From: Bacillota bacterium
Lineage (GTDB): Bacteria; Bacillota; Clostridia; Oscillospirales; Ruminococcaceae
Length of the DNA stretch: 16,856 nucleotides
Direction of reading: 5' to 3'
Assembly (NCBI GenBank): GCA_023391005.1
Contig: JAEWBS010000127.1
Coordinates: forward strand, 1-16,856
Position numbers and translations under genes: made by a program. The notes under the pieces were generated by a model, which saw nothing but the letters and a program-made list of their open reading frames with translations, had not been told where the DNA came from and did not search any database. Shown piece by piece: positions 6,971 to 15,372 of this stretch; position 1 is the stretch's first letter; each line of letters starts with the position of its first letter.

Positions 6971-7459
6971 GTGGCCAAATCGAATCTGGCTTACGATTTT
7001 GACAAGCTTGAGCAGCATTATGCCGCTCCGGGCGCCGCCAAGGTCAAGCAGCCGCCTGAGCTGCGTGTGGTCGAAAACCGCAACGCCGGCGCCAATGCCG
7101 TCATGCTGCGCGGCGCGGCAATTTTTGTCGTGATACTCGGCATTGTCTGCGCGATCCTTTACAACAACATGATTCTCACTGAACTGACCAGTCAGATCGA
7201 GGACGCCGAAGCGCAATTTGAGATGCTCAAAAACGAAAACCGCCTGATGCAGGTGGCGCTTGAAGGTAAAACCTCGCTGCGCGCCGTGCAGGAAATTGCG
7301 GAGGGCCAGTTGGGTATGGCCAAGGTTGAGGGCTATCAGGTGCAGTATATCGATCTAGGCGAGGGCGACCGCGTTGTGCTGGCGCGCGCACCGCAGTTAG
7401 GGCTGGCGGATCATATTCATATGGCATATCGCTCCGTTTTGGAATACCTTGGATTTTAA
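6971..7459 (+). CDS. ftsL: FtsL-like cell division protein
   Basis: This 162-residue bitopic membrane protein has a cytoplasmic N-terminal region of about 45 residues, one transmembrane helix (about 46-66), a coiled-coil-like stretch (about 69-97) and a conserved AEGQLGMAKVEGYQVQYIDL block (110-129) of the kind seen in clostridial FtsL. FtsL pairs with DivIC/FtsB and activates septal synthesis by the FtsW-PBP pair, which are encoded downstream. Its place between rsmH and the class B PBP is the standard position of ftsL. The GTG start follows GGGAGGTGA by 6 nt. Sequence conservation in this family is low, so topology and gene order are the main evidence. A 280-bp gap with repeats follows. Confidence 0.82.
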   Translation: MAKSNLAYDFDKLEQHYAAPGAAKVKQPPELRVVENRNAGANAVMLRGAAIFVVILGIVCAILYNNMILTELTSQIEDAEAQFEMLKNENRLMQVALEGKTSLRAVQEIAEGQLGMAKVEGYQVQYIDLGEGDRVVLARAPQLGLADHIHMAYRSVLEYLGF

Positions 7460-7490
7460 AAAAATAGACTATTTAATGCCCGAAGCTGTT

Positions 7491-7650
7491 TTAATGATTC
7501 AAATGCACCGCCTGCGGCGATGTGCGAATTAAAAACATCTGCGATATTTTTAATAAAAACGCGCCGCCTAGCGGCGAGGCGCAGTTAAAAATGTCTGCGA
7601 CATTTTTAATGAATCCGGCGACGGCGCAGTGGCGTCTAAAAACGCAATAG
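7491..7650 (+). repeat. Tandem palindromic repeat in the ftsL-PBP gap
   Basis: Two adjacent units of about 55 bp (7506-7560 and 7561-7616) are clearly related, and a third partial unit follows (to about 7650, sharing GGCGA-GGCGCAGT). Each full unit has a GC-rich small palindrome and then an AT-rich hairpin. In unit 2, CGCCGC (7562-7567) pairs with GCGGCG (7571-7576), and an 11-bp perfect stem joins 7585-7595 with 7599-7609 around TGC. Unit 1 has the same AT-rich hairpin (7528-7539 with 7543-7554) with one mismatch. Upstream, 7491-7506 matches a 15-nt core of the 5886/14041 repeat. There is no U-tract, so these are not ordinary terminators. Confidence 0.65.
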
Positions 7651-7739
7651 AGTGAAAACGACGGAGAGTTAAGTCAGCAGATGCCTTAGCTCTTTGTTTC
7701 TTTTCACCGCATATTCGACGGCAATCGTCAGGAGGCAGC

Positions 7740-10034
7740 ATGGCAAAACCGGTGAGCAGTAATTCCATGAAGATTAAAATGAATATTGTTCTGGCGGTTA
7801 TGATTACGCTTGGATTTTGTAGTTTAATAGGCAGGCTTTATTATCTTCAGCTTGTGGATTTTGAAGAAAACCGAACGCGCGCGCTGCGCCAGCAGCTGCG
7901 TCCGACCACCATCGCGGCTCAGCGCGGCACCATCTATGACCGCAATATGAAAACACTGGCGGCCTCGGCCACCGTGTGGTCGGTAATCATTTCCCCCGCC
8001 GAGATCAATTCGGACGAGGAACTCAATAAAATCGCGGACTTTTTAGCGCCGCTTTTAGCGCTTGACCGCGACAAAATTATGCAGCGCGGACAGAAAAGAT
8101 CGAGCTATTACGAAATTATCAAGCAGCGGGTTGAGCAGGCGCAGGCCGACCAGATTACGGCCTTTTCGCTCGATAATAAGCTCAGCTGCATCCATCTGAT
8201 CCCCAACAGCAAGCGTTATTACCCCTATGGCAGTTTGGCTTCGACCGTGTTGGGCTTTACGACCAACGACAATACCGGTGCTTACGGGCTTGAGTCAAAA
8301 TACGAAAAGGTGCTTGCGGGTACGCCGGGCATGGTCGTTTCGGCCAAGAACGCTAAGAGCGGCAATATGCCGTCCTCTTACGAGCGGGAATATGACCCGA
8401 TCAACGGCAACTCGCTGGTACTGACCATCGATGAGGTGGTTCAGCACAGCCTCGAGCGCCATCTCGAAACGGCGGTCATCGAGCACAACGTACATAACCG
8501 CGCGACCGGCATTGTCATGGATGTTAACACCGGCGCGATTCTCGGTATGGCCACCAAGCCGGACTTTGACCCGAACGAACCCAACGAGATTTACGATGCC
8601 AGAACGCGCGCTCAGGTTGAAAACTTTGCGAACGACCCGGCGATGCTGGCAAAGCTCGCGTCAATCACCGACAGTAACGAGCGCGCCAAGGCGCTCGAAG
8701 AGGCCCGCAAGGAGGCGCTGGGCAAGGCGCAGTTTGAACAGTGGCGCAATAAGGCGATCTCCGACCCCTATGAGCCGGGCTCGGTCTTTAAAATCATCAC
8801 CTCGGCTATGGCGCTCGATTTAAACGTCGTTAAACCGACGGGGCAGTATTTTACCTGCCCGGGCTTTCACATCGTCGCGGGGCGGCGCAAGGCTTGCTGG
8901 AAAGCGGCGGGCCACGGCACCATCAACTTTACCGAGGCGGTCAAATTCTCCTGTAACCCTGCGTTTATGATGGTGGGCGCGCTGGTCGGCCCCCGGAATT
9001 TCTATGATTATTTCGATCGCTTCGGCCTTCGGGAGGCGACCCGCATCGATCTGCCGGGTGAGGCGGACGGCATCTTTTACGACTACGCGACGCTTGCCAA
9101 AGAGTCGGGCGAGGAGCTGGCCTCCTCCGCTTTCGGCCAGACCTTTAAGGTCACGCCGATACAGATTGTCTCAGCCGTTTCGGCTGCGGTCAACGGCGGC
9201 AGGCTGATGCAGCCCTATGTCGTTAGCCAAGTGCTTGACCCCGAGGGCAATGTCCTCTCAACGACCGAGCCGATTGCTAAAAGGCAGGTTATCAGCGAGG
9301 AGACCTCAAAGGTGCTCGGCGGCATTATGGAGCATGTGGTCGGCGACGCCGACGGCTCGGGCCGTTTTGCCTATGTGCCGGGTTTCCGCGTCGGCGGCAA
9401 GACCGGCACCAGCGAAAAGCTCGACGCCAAGGAGGACGGCGAGGTCACCAAGCGCATCTCCTCCTTTTTGGGGGTCGCGCCCTCTGATAATCCGCAGATT
9501 TGCGTGCTGGTCATCCTCGACGAGCCGCATATGCAAAACGTTTATGGTTCAATTATCGCGGCGCCGGTCGTCGGTGCTATTATGGCCGACGTGCTGCCGT
9601 ATTTAAACGTCGAGCCGCAATATACCGACAAGGAGCTCGCCGAGCTTGAGGTCGAAGTGCCCGCCCTTGCGGGGCAGATGGTGCACGACGCGATTGCACA
9701 GTTGACGGCCAAGAGCCTTAAATACAAAATGGTTGGGGAGGGCACGACGGTAACGCGCCAGCTTCCCGCCGCCAAAGAGGTTTGCCCCAAGGGCAGCACG
9801 GTCATACTCTATACAGATCAGGCGGCACAAAGCGGCAGCATCGCCGTGCCCAACGTATTGGGCATGTCGGCACAGCAGGCCAACCGCACGCTGCTCAACG
9901 CGGGGCTGAATATTCGCCTTGCGGGGGATGGCGTTGAAAACGCACAGAGCATGGCCATCAGTCAGGAACCCGCCCCCGAGACCATGGTGGATGAGGGTGC
10001 AGTGATTACCGTCACTTTTGCGGCCCCCGACTGA
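7740..10034 (+). CDS. Class B penicillin-binding protein with two PASTA domains (FtsI/SpoVD/PBP2B type)
   Basis: This D,D-transpeptidase crosslinks septal or spore peptidoglycan together with FtsW/SpoVE. The 764-residue protein has one N-terminal transmembrane segment (about 15-38), a PBP dimerisation domain (about 55-220, with RGTIYDRN at 62-69) and a transpeptidase domain with SVFK (348-351, nucleophile Ser348), SCN (404-406) and KTGT (554-557). Two PASTA domains follow, about 640-693 and 702-762. The catalytic set is complete. An insertion of roughly 40 charged residues (about 286-335) separates the PDFDPNEPN motif from the SxxK block, compared with Bacillus SpoVD. The ATG at 7740 follows AGGAGG by 4-5 nt. 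In Bacillus this locus holds two such genes, pbpB and spoVD. Here there is one, so it may serve vegetative division, sporulation or both. Confidence 0.95.
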   Translation: MAKPVSSNSMKIKMNIVLAVMITLGFCSLIGRLYYLQLVDFEENRTRALRQQLRPTTIAAQRGTIYDRNMKTLAASATVWSVIISPAEINSDEELNKIADFLAPLLALDRDKIMQRGQKRSSYYEIIKQRVEQAQADQITAFSLDNKLSCIHLIPNSKRYYPYGSLASTVLGFTTNDNTGAYGLESKYEKVLAGTPGMVVSAKNAKSGNMPSSYEREYDPINGNSLVLTIDEVVQHSLERHLETAVIEHNVHNRATGIVMDVNTGAILGMATKPDFDPNEPNEIYDARTRAQVENFANDPAMLAKLASITDSNERAKALEEARKEALGKAQFEQWRNKAISDPYEPGSVFKIITSAMALDLNVVKPTGQYFTCPGFHIVAGRRKACWKAAGHGTINFTEAVKFSCNPAFMMVGALVGPRNFYDYFDRFGLREATRIDLPGEADGIFYDYATLAKESGEELASSAFGQTFKVTPIQIVSAVSAAVNGGRLMQPYVVSQVLDPEGNVLSTTEPIAKRQVISEETSKVLGGIMEHVVGDADGSGRFAYVPGFRVGGKTGTSEKLDAKEDGEVTKRISSFLGVAPSDNPQICVLVILDEPHMQNVYGSIIAAPVVGAIMADVLPYLNVEPQYTDKELAELEVEVPALAGQMVHDAIAQLTAKSLKYKMVGEGTTVTRQLPAAKEVCPKGSTVILYTDQAAQSGSIAVPNVLGMSAQQANRTLLNAGLNIRLAGDGVENAQSMAISQEPAPETMVDEGAVITVTFAAPD

Positions 10035-10084
10035 AAGCCATTTCCAACAGGCCCGCAGGCGGCTTTTGAAAGGAGAGATGCGCG

Positions 10085-11539
10085 ATGAAGCTTTCTCAAT
10101 TATTCAACGACGTGAAAACCGGCGCGCTGCTGCCCGATATTGATGTCGGGCACATTTGCGCCGATACGCGGCAGGTCTCGTCGGGCGCCGTGTTCTTCTG
10201 CCTAAACGGTTTTACGAACGACGGGCACGATTACGCCCAGAAAGCGCTTGAGCAGGGGGCTGCCGCTGTGGTGGCCGAGCGCGATTTAGGGTTGGGCGAG
10301 CGGCAGATTTTAACGCCCGATACCCATGCGGCTTATTCGCTTTGCTGCGCCAATCTGTTTGGCAACCCGCAGCGCAAAATTAAGCTGGTCGGCGTCACCG
10401 GCACCAACGGCAAAACGACGGTGACCCACCTGATACGCGACGTGCTTGAAGGCTTCGGCCACAAAACCGGCCTGATCGGCACGATTGAAACCGACGTCGG
10501 CGGCACCCATTTCCCCGCTAAATATACGACGCCCGAGCCGCTGACCTTCTATTCGTTGCTCGACCAGATGGTGCAGGCTGGGTGTGAATACGCCGTGATG
10601 GAGGTTTCCTCCCACGGGCTGGATCAAAAGCGGGTCGCGGGCTGCCGCTTTGCGGTGGGCGTGTTTACAAACCTCACGCAGGATCATCTTGATTACCACA
10701 AGACGATGGAGGCCTATTATCAGGCTAAAAAAAGCCTGTTCCCGCTCTGCGATCAGGCGGCGGTCAACATCGACGACCCCTACGGCAGACGGCTGATGGA
10801 TGAAATAACCGAAGCCGGCGGCGCGGCCAAAAGCTTCTCGACCCGGCTCGACGCGGCGGATTATACCGCCAAAAGCATCGTCATGCGTGCCGACGGCACG
10901 TCGTTTGCCTTCGTGGGCAGCGGGTTGATCGCGCGGGTCAAATTCCCGGTGCCGGGCGAATTCTCAGTCTCAAACGCAATGGCGGCCATCGCGGCCTGTC
11001 TGGCGCTCGGACTTGATCTGCAAAAAATAGTCACGCTCTTAGGCGTGAGCCGGGGCGTACCGGGCCGGTTTGAGGTGCTCGACACTAAAACGCCCTTTAC
11101 GGTCATCCGCGACTACGCCCACTCGCCCGACGCCATCGAAAAGATTTTGCAGGCGCTGCGGGCGGTGACCAATAAAAAGATTATGATTCTGTTCGGCTGC
11201 GCGGGCAACCGCGACCGAAAAAAACGCCGCCTGATGACCGAGGCGGCGGCAAGACTCGCCGATTTTGTGGTGCTGACCTCCGACAACCCGAGGAATGAGG
11301 ACCCGCTGCAAATTATCGAGGACGCGAAGCCCGGCCTGCTCGAGCACAATGTGCCGCATATCATCATCCCCGACCGCTATGAAGCGATTAAATGGGCGCT
11401 TAAAAACTGCGCGCCGGGTGATACGCTGCTGCTGGCGGGCAAGGGGCATGAGGACTATCAAGTGCTGGCGCACGGAACGATTCATTTTGACGAGCGCGAA
11501 ATTGTCGCCGAGCTGCTGGAAAAACAAACGGAGGAATAA
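10085..11539 (+). CDS. murE: UDP-N-acetylmuramoyl-L-alanyl-D-glutamate--2,6-diaminopimelate ligase
   Basis: MurE adds the third stem-peptide residue to UDP-MurNAc-L-Ala-D-Glu in the cytoplasm, using ATP. The 484-residue protein has the three Mur ligase domains: an N-terminal UDP-binding part (about 1-95), an ATPase domain with TGTNGKTT (105-112), MEVSSHGLDQKR (172-183) and YQAKKSLF (212-219, the usual site of the carbamylated lysine), and a C-terminal domain with RDYAHSPDA (342-350). The motif DNPRNEDP (400-407) is the signature of meso-diaminopimelate specificity, whereas lysine-adding enzymes differ at this place. The ATG follows GAAAGGAGAG by about 8 nt. The stop overlaps the ribosome binding region of murF, only 5 nt away. 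Confidence 0.96.
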   Translation: MKLSQLFNDVKTGALLPDIDVGHICADTRQVSSGAVFFCLNGFTNDGHDYAQKALEQGAAAVVAERDLGLGERQILTPDTHAAYSLCCANLFGNPQRKIKLVGVTGTNGKTTVTHLIRDVLEGFGHKTGLIGTIETDVGGTHFPAKYTTPEPLTFYSLLDQMVQAGCEYAVMEVSSHGLDQKRVAGCRFAVGVFTNLTQDHLDYHKTMEAYYQAKKSLFPLCDQAAVNIDDPYGRRLMDEITEAGGAAKSFSTRLDAADYTAKSIVMRADGTSFAFVGSGLIARVKFPVPGEFSVSNAMAAIAACLALGLDLQKIVTLLGVSRGVPGRFEVLDTKTPFTVIRDYAHSPDAIEKILQALRAVTNKKIMILFGCAGNRDRKKRRLMTEAAARLADFVVLTSDNPRNEDPLQIIEDAKPGLLEHNVPHIIIPDRYEAIKWALKNCAPGDTLLLAGKGHEDYQVLAHGTIHFDEREIVAELLEKQTEE

Positions 11540-11544
11540 AATCG

Positions 11545-12915
11545 GTGCAGAAGCTAAAGCTGTCGCAGATTGCCCGGGCGCTGGGCGCAGAACTATCCTA
11601 TGATACAGATATTTGCGAGGTTGTGACCGATTCGCGTCAGGCAAAAACGGGCACACTATTTGTCGCCATTTGCGGCGAGCATTTAGACGGCAATCGTTTT
11701 GCCGCCTCGGCGCTTCAAAACGGGGCCGAGGCCGTCGTGGTCGGCACGCTGCTGGAGGGGGTTGACCCCAAGCGGGCCATCGTCGTCCCCGATACCAAGC
11801 GGGCGCTGATTAAAATCGGTGGGCTGTGCCGTCGGCTGTTTAACATTCCGTTTGTCGGCGTGACCGGCAGCGTGGGTAAAACGACGACCAAGGAGTTTAT
11901 CCACGCGGTGCTAAGCAGCAAATATCACACCCATAAGAACGCGGGCAACCAGAATAACGAGATCGGCGTGCCCAACACGCTGTTTGCGCTCGAGCCTGAG
12001 CACGAAGCCGCCGTCATTGAGATGGGTATGAGCGGCTTTGGTGAGATACGCGATTTGACCACCGAGATTCGTCCCTCGGTCGGCGTTATTACGACCATCG
12101 GCGTCTCCCATATCGAGCAGTTGGGCAGCCGCGAGAATATTCTAAAGGCAAAGCTTGAGCTGCTCGAGGGCATGCCAGACGGCGCGCCGCTGTTTTTATG
12201 CGGCGACAACGAATATCTCAACACCGTGAAAGAGCCGCGCCTGTGCATCTACCGCTACGGTGTCACAAACCCCGAATGTGAGCTGCGCGCCTCTGATATC
12301 ACTCAGACCGACGGGAGCACGCACTTTATCATCAGCTCGCCCTGGGGCGAGCACAGCGCCGTAATTCCGGTTGTCGGACAGCACAACGTGCTCGACGCGC
12401 TGGCGGCCTTTGGCGTCGGCTGCGTCATGGGGTTAGACCCCGAGCAGGCCGCCGCAGCGCTCGCCAATTATCTACCGGTGGGCATGCGCCAGAAGGTGGT
12501 GCCTTTTAAGGGCATGGTCGTGGTCGAGGACTGCTACAACTGTTCCCCCGACTCGCTCAAGGCAGCGGTGCTGGCGCTGGCTTCTTACCCCTGCACCGGC
12601 AGGCGGATTTTAGTCCTTTCCGACATGCTGGAGCTTGGCGAGAACGCCCCGGCCATGCACCGCGACTGCGGCATGTTCATCGCCCGGCAGGATATCAACC
12701 TGCTTTTGGCCTGCGGCCCGCTATCGGAGCAGACGGTGCTCGGCGCCGACAAGGCCGGTATGGAGCGCTGCTGTCACTACGACAGCAAAGAGCGGCTGGC
12801 GCAGGAGCTGATCAAGGCGGTGCGCCCCGGGGATGTCATCTGGTTTAAGGCCAGCCGGGGTATGCGGCTTGAGGACGTCATCCAACAGCTTTACGGCAAA
12901 GGAGAAAATGTGTGA
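11545..12915 (+). CDS. murF: UDP-N-acetylmuramoyl-tripeptide--D-alanyl-D-alanine ligase
   Basis: MurF attaches D-Ala-D-Ala to the UDP-MurNAc-tripeptide, completing the cytoplasmic precursor used by MraY. In the 456 residues are VTDSRQAKTGTLFVA (27-41), the P-loop TGSVGKTTTK (107-116), NAGNQNNEIGVP (132-143), EMGMSGFGEI (159-168), EDCYNCSPDSLKAA (328-341, where most relatives have DxYNANP) and KASRGMRLE (435-443). The start is GTG at 11545, with GGAGGA (11530-11535) overlapping the end of murE. Its last bases overlap the mraY start as GTGA (12912-12915). Such tight junctions imply coupled translation from murE through mraY. Length and domain order are normal. Confidence 0.96.
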   Translation: MQKLKLSQIARALGAELSYDTDICEVVTDSRQAKTGTLFVAICGEHLDGNRFAASALQNGAEAVVVGTLLEGVDPKRAIVVPDTKRALIKIGGLCRRLFNIPFVGVTGSVGKTTTKEFIHAVLSSKYHTHKNAGNQNNEIGVPNTLFALEPEHEAAVIEMGMSGFGEIRDLTTEIRPSVGVITTIGVSHIEQLGSRENILKAKLELLEGMPDGAPLFLCGDNEYLNTVKEPRLCIYRYGVTNPECELRASDITQTDGSTHFIISSPWGEHSAVIPVVGQHNVLDALAAFGVGCVMGLDPEQAAAALANYLPVGMRQKVVPFKGMVVVEDCYNCSPDSLKAAVLALASYPCTGRRILVLSDMLELGENAPAMHRDCGMFIARQDINLLLACGPLSEQTVLGADKAGMERCCHYDSKERLAQELIKAVRPGDVIWFKASRGMRLEDVIQQLYGKGENV

Positions 12916-13919
12916 ACAGCTATTTGTTTTTGTCGGCGGCGCTGTCTTTCGGAATAACCGCCCTTCTGGGCATCTGGATCATCCCGTATTTAAGAAGGCT
13001 TAAATACGGCCAGACCATTCTCGATATCGGCCCGAACTGGCACAAGAATAAGCAGGGTACCCCGACGATGGGCGGCCTGATGTTTATTGCCGGCGTGCTC
13101 TGCGCCGTTTCGGCCGCCTTTTCGGCGGCGGTGATCAACCACCCCGAGCTGTCGGAGGGGTACCACCGCATCCTCAACACCCGGTTGGTATCGGGGCTTT
13201 TGATGGCGCTGGGCTTCTCGCTCATCGGTTTTGCCGACGACTATGTCAAGGTGGCCAAAAAGCAGAACCTTGGCCTGACCGCCGGGCAGAAGCTCATCGT
13301 GCAGTTTATCGTGGCGGGGCTGTATCTCTGGAGTCTCTATGCCGCAGGAGACAGCTCAACGACGCTGATCATCCCGTTTATCGGCCAGTGGAATCTTGGC
13401 ATGGCCTATTATCCGCTTTGCGCGGTCGGCATCGTCTACATCGTCAATTCGGTCAATCTGACCGATGGGCTCGACGGACTTGCCGCCTCGGTGACCTTTA
13501 TGGCAGCCACCGGTTTTTTGATGGTGGCGTCGGCGCTGGGCTTTTTTCAGATCAGCCTGATGGCGGCAGCGGTCGCGGGCGGCTGTATCGGCTTTTTGAT
13601 CTATAACTTTTATCCGGCCAAGGTGTTCATGGGCGATACCGGCTCGATGTTCTTGGGCGGCTGCGTCGTGGCCATGGCCTTTGGCGTGGGGCTGCCGCTG
13701 ATTCTGGCCTTCACCGGCTTTATCTACATCTGTGAGTCGATGTCGGTTGTGCTTCAGGTCATCAGTTTTAAAACGACCGGCAAACGCATCTTCAAAATGA
13801 GCCCGATCCATCACCATTTTGAGATGTCGGGCTACAGCGAGGTACAAATTGTCTTCGCTTTTTCGTTTATTACGCTTTGCGGCGCATTATTTGCCTTTTT
13901 TGCGGCAAAAAATATTTAA
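12912..13919 (+). CDS. mraY: Phospho-N-acetylmuramoyl-pentapeptide-transferase
   Basis: MraY transfers phospho-MurNAc-pentapeptide to undecaprenyl phosphate at the inner face of the membrane, forming lipid I. The 335-residue, highly hydrophobic protein suits the ten-helix fold. Family motifs include KNKQGTPTMGG (45-55), FADDYVK (107-113, with the Asp pair 109-110), NLTDGLDG (182-189), FMGDTGS (239-245, Asp242) and SPIHHHFE (297-304), all in the expected cytoplasmic loops. The start is GTG at 12912, overlapping murF by 4 bp. murD, which often follows mraY, is absent; a 298-bp non-coding gap follows. Confidence 0.97.
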   Translation: MNSYLFLSAALSFGITALLGIWIIPYLRRLKYGQTILDIGPNWHKNKQGTPTMGGLMFIAGVLCAVSAAFSAAVINHPELSEGYHRILNTRLVSGLLMALGFSLIGFADDYVKVAKKQNLGLTAGQKLIVQFIVAGLYLWSLYAAGDSSTTLIIPFIGQWNLGMAYYPLCAVGIVYIVNSVNLTDGLDGLAASVTFMAATGFLMVASALGFFQISLMAAAVAGGCIGFLIYNFYPAKVFMGDTGSMFLGGCVVAMAFGVGLPLILAFTGFIYICESMSVVLQVISFKTTGKRIFKMSPIHHHFEMSGYSEVQIVFAFSFITLCGALFAFFAAKNI

Positions 13920-13920
13920 A

Positions 13921-13980
13921 GCATCGTTAATTAACGCTAAAAGCGTCGTCCTTGTATTTGCGAGCTATTTTTCGTGATGC
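13921..13980 (+). other. Palindromic segment immediately after mraY
   Basis: Directly after the mraY stop are a perfect 12-bp palindrome CGTTAATTAACG (13925-13936) and an overlapping small hairpin ACGCT-AAA-AGCGT (13933-13945). GCATC (13921-13925) can pair with GATGC (13976-13980), closing the whole 60-base segment. A further hairpin GGCAGG/CCTGCC lies near 14010-14028. No U-tract marks a clear terminator. The role is unknown; it may reduce or attenuate read-through into ftsW. Confidence 0.4.
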
Positions 13981-14040
13981 AGACGGACAATGAAGGGCAG
14001 GCAGGCTGTCACCTGCCGGGGAAGACAACGCAGCAGCATA

Positions 14041-14149
14041 GAAAATATCGTGATTGAATTTATGATTCAGATGCTTGGCTAGTCTTTAAACGCAACCGCA
14101 TGCAAGCAGTATGACATTATCCATTAGAAGAATGCGTTACGCCGCTATA
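14041..14149 (+). repeat. Diverged intergenic repeat, copy B (mraY-ftsW gap)
   Basis: This is the partner of 5886-5993, about 70% identical over 109 bases by hand alignment. The shared core TTATGATTCAGATGC (14060-14074) also resembles 7491-7506 in the ftsL-PBP gap. It lies where murD would be expected, but neither strand shows Mur ligase motifs, so it is not a murD remnant that I can recognise. Confidence 0.65.
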
Positions 14150-14217
14150 GTCCGCAAAGACGGGATGACGGTGGGGTAATCGGCGGTATTATTAATTTCT
14201 AAGCAAGGGGTGGGCCG

Positions 14218-15372
14218 ATGGCAGAAAAATCTTCTCCGACGCCAAAACGTACAAAAGTAATCTATGGGCCGATGGATACCACCTTTCTGGTCATTGTGCT
14301 GGTGCTGGTGTCGCTGGGCCTGATCATGATGTTCTCGGCCAGTTATGCCAACGCCTTTTATTTAAAAAACAACTCACTTTTTTATATATCGCGTCAATTG
14401 CCGTTTGCGCTGATGGGCGTCACGATTATGATCATGGCGTCACATGTCGATTACCGCATCTTTAAACCGCTGTCGCTGCCGCTTTACGGGGTGACGCTTG
14501 TGCTGCTGGTCGTCGTGCTGTTCATGCCGCCGCTCAATAACGCACGGCGTTGGATCTTTATCGGCCCTTTAAACTTTCAGCCCTCAGAAATTGCAAAGTT
14601 CGCGGTTGTCATTTTATTCGCGTCGCTGATCTGCGTCAATTTTCAACAGATGAAAACGGTTCGCTACGGCATCCTACCGTTTATAGCGGCGCTAGCGCCG
14701 ATTGTGCTGCTCATGATCAGAGAACCGCATCTGTCCGGCACCGTGCTGATTCTCTCGCTGGGCATTGTGATGATGTTCATCGGCGGCACCGACGCGCGTT
14801 GGTTCGCGGCGGGGGCCATTGTGGCGACGATCGGCATTGCGGCGGTCATCTTTAACCCCGACCTGCTCACATCGTTGGCGCATTATGCGGGCGACCGCGT
14901 TGAGGTTTGGCTTGACCCGTTTTCTGACCCGAAGGATAAGGGCTTTCAGACGGTGCAGTCGCTCTATGCCATCGCTTCGGGCGGGCTGATGGGCACCGGC
15001 ATCGGCGCTTCGCGCCAGAAATATCTCTACCTGCCCGAGCCGTATAACGACTTTATCTTCGCCATTGTCTGCGAGGAGCTGGGCTTTGTCGGCGCGACGC
15101 TGATCATCTGCCTGTTTGCGCTGCTCGTCTGGCGCGGCTTTGTCATCGCCGCGCGCTGCCCCGACCGGTTTGGCGCGCTCGTAGCGGCGGGCCTGACCGC
15201 GCAGGTGGGCATTCAGACGCTCTTAAATATCGCGGTGGTTACCAACTCGGTGCCCAACACCGGCATCAGTCTGCCGTTTTTCTCCTACGGGGGTACCAGC
15301 CTTTTGATGCTGTTGGGTGAGATGGGGGTCATTCTCTCAATCTCGCGCACGGCGGCCATTCAAAAAGTATAG
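14218..15372 (+). CDS. ftsW: SEDS peptidoglycan glycosyltransferase FtsW (FtsW/RodA/SpoVE family)
   Basis: This polytopic membrane protein polymerises lipid II into glycan strands together with the class B PBP encoded upstream. The 384 residues contain about ten hydrophobic helices. SEDS signatures are NNARRWIFIGPLNFQPSEIAK (107-127), REPHLSG (168-174, in place of QPDLGT), GLMGTGIGASRQKYLYLPEPYNDFIFA (256-282, with the conserved catalytic-type Asp278), EELGFVG (286-292) and NTGISLPFFSYGGTS (347-361). The PEPYNDF version is of the SpoVE-like type common in Clostridia. The position before murG matches ftsW/spoVE. The ATG at 14218 follows AAGGGGTG by about 6 nt. Sequence alone does not separate a division from a sporulation role. 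Confidence 0.95.
   Translation: MAEKSSPTPKRTKVIYGPMDTTFLVIVLVLVSLGLIMMFSASYANAFYLKNNSLFYISRQLPFALMGVTIMIMASHVDYRIFKPLSLPLYGVTLVLLVVVLFMPPLNNARRWIFIGPLNFQPSEIAKFAVVILFASLICVNFQQMKTVRYGILPFIAALAPIVLLMIREPHLSGTVLILSLGIVMMFIGGTDARWFAAGAIVATIGIAAVIFNPDLLTSLAHYAGDRVEVWLDPFSDPKDKGFQTVQSLYAIASGGLMGTGIGASRQKYLYLPEPYNDFIFAIVCEELGFVGATLIICLFALLVWRGFVIAARCPDRFGALVAAGLTAQVGIQTLLNIAVVTNSVPNTGISLPFFSYGGTSLLMLLGEMGVILSISRTAAIQKV

Noticed and set aside
6620..7216. 198-residue minus-strand open frame across the rsmH-ftsL junction
   Set aside because: It is antisense to two well-supported genes, with no promoter or ribosome binding site and no family motif.
13356..13847. 163-residue minus-strand open frame inside mraY
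   Set aside because: It is the antisense shadow of a strongly conserved mraY reading frame, rich in His/Arg/Asp as such shadows are, and lacks a start signal.
14175..14200. Possible separate ftsW promoter with TATTAT (near 14187-14192)
   Set aside because: No acceptable -35 hexamer is found at 16-18 nt; GATGAC at the right distance matches poorly.
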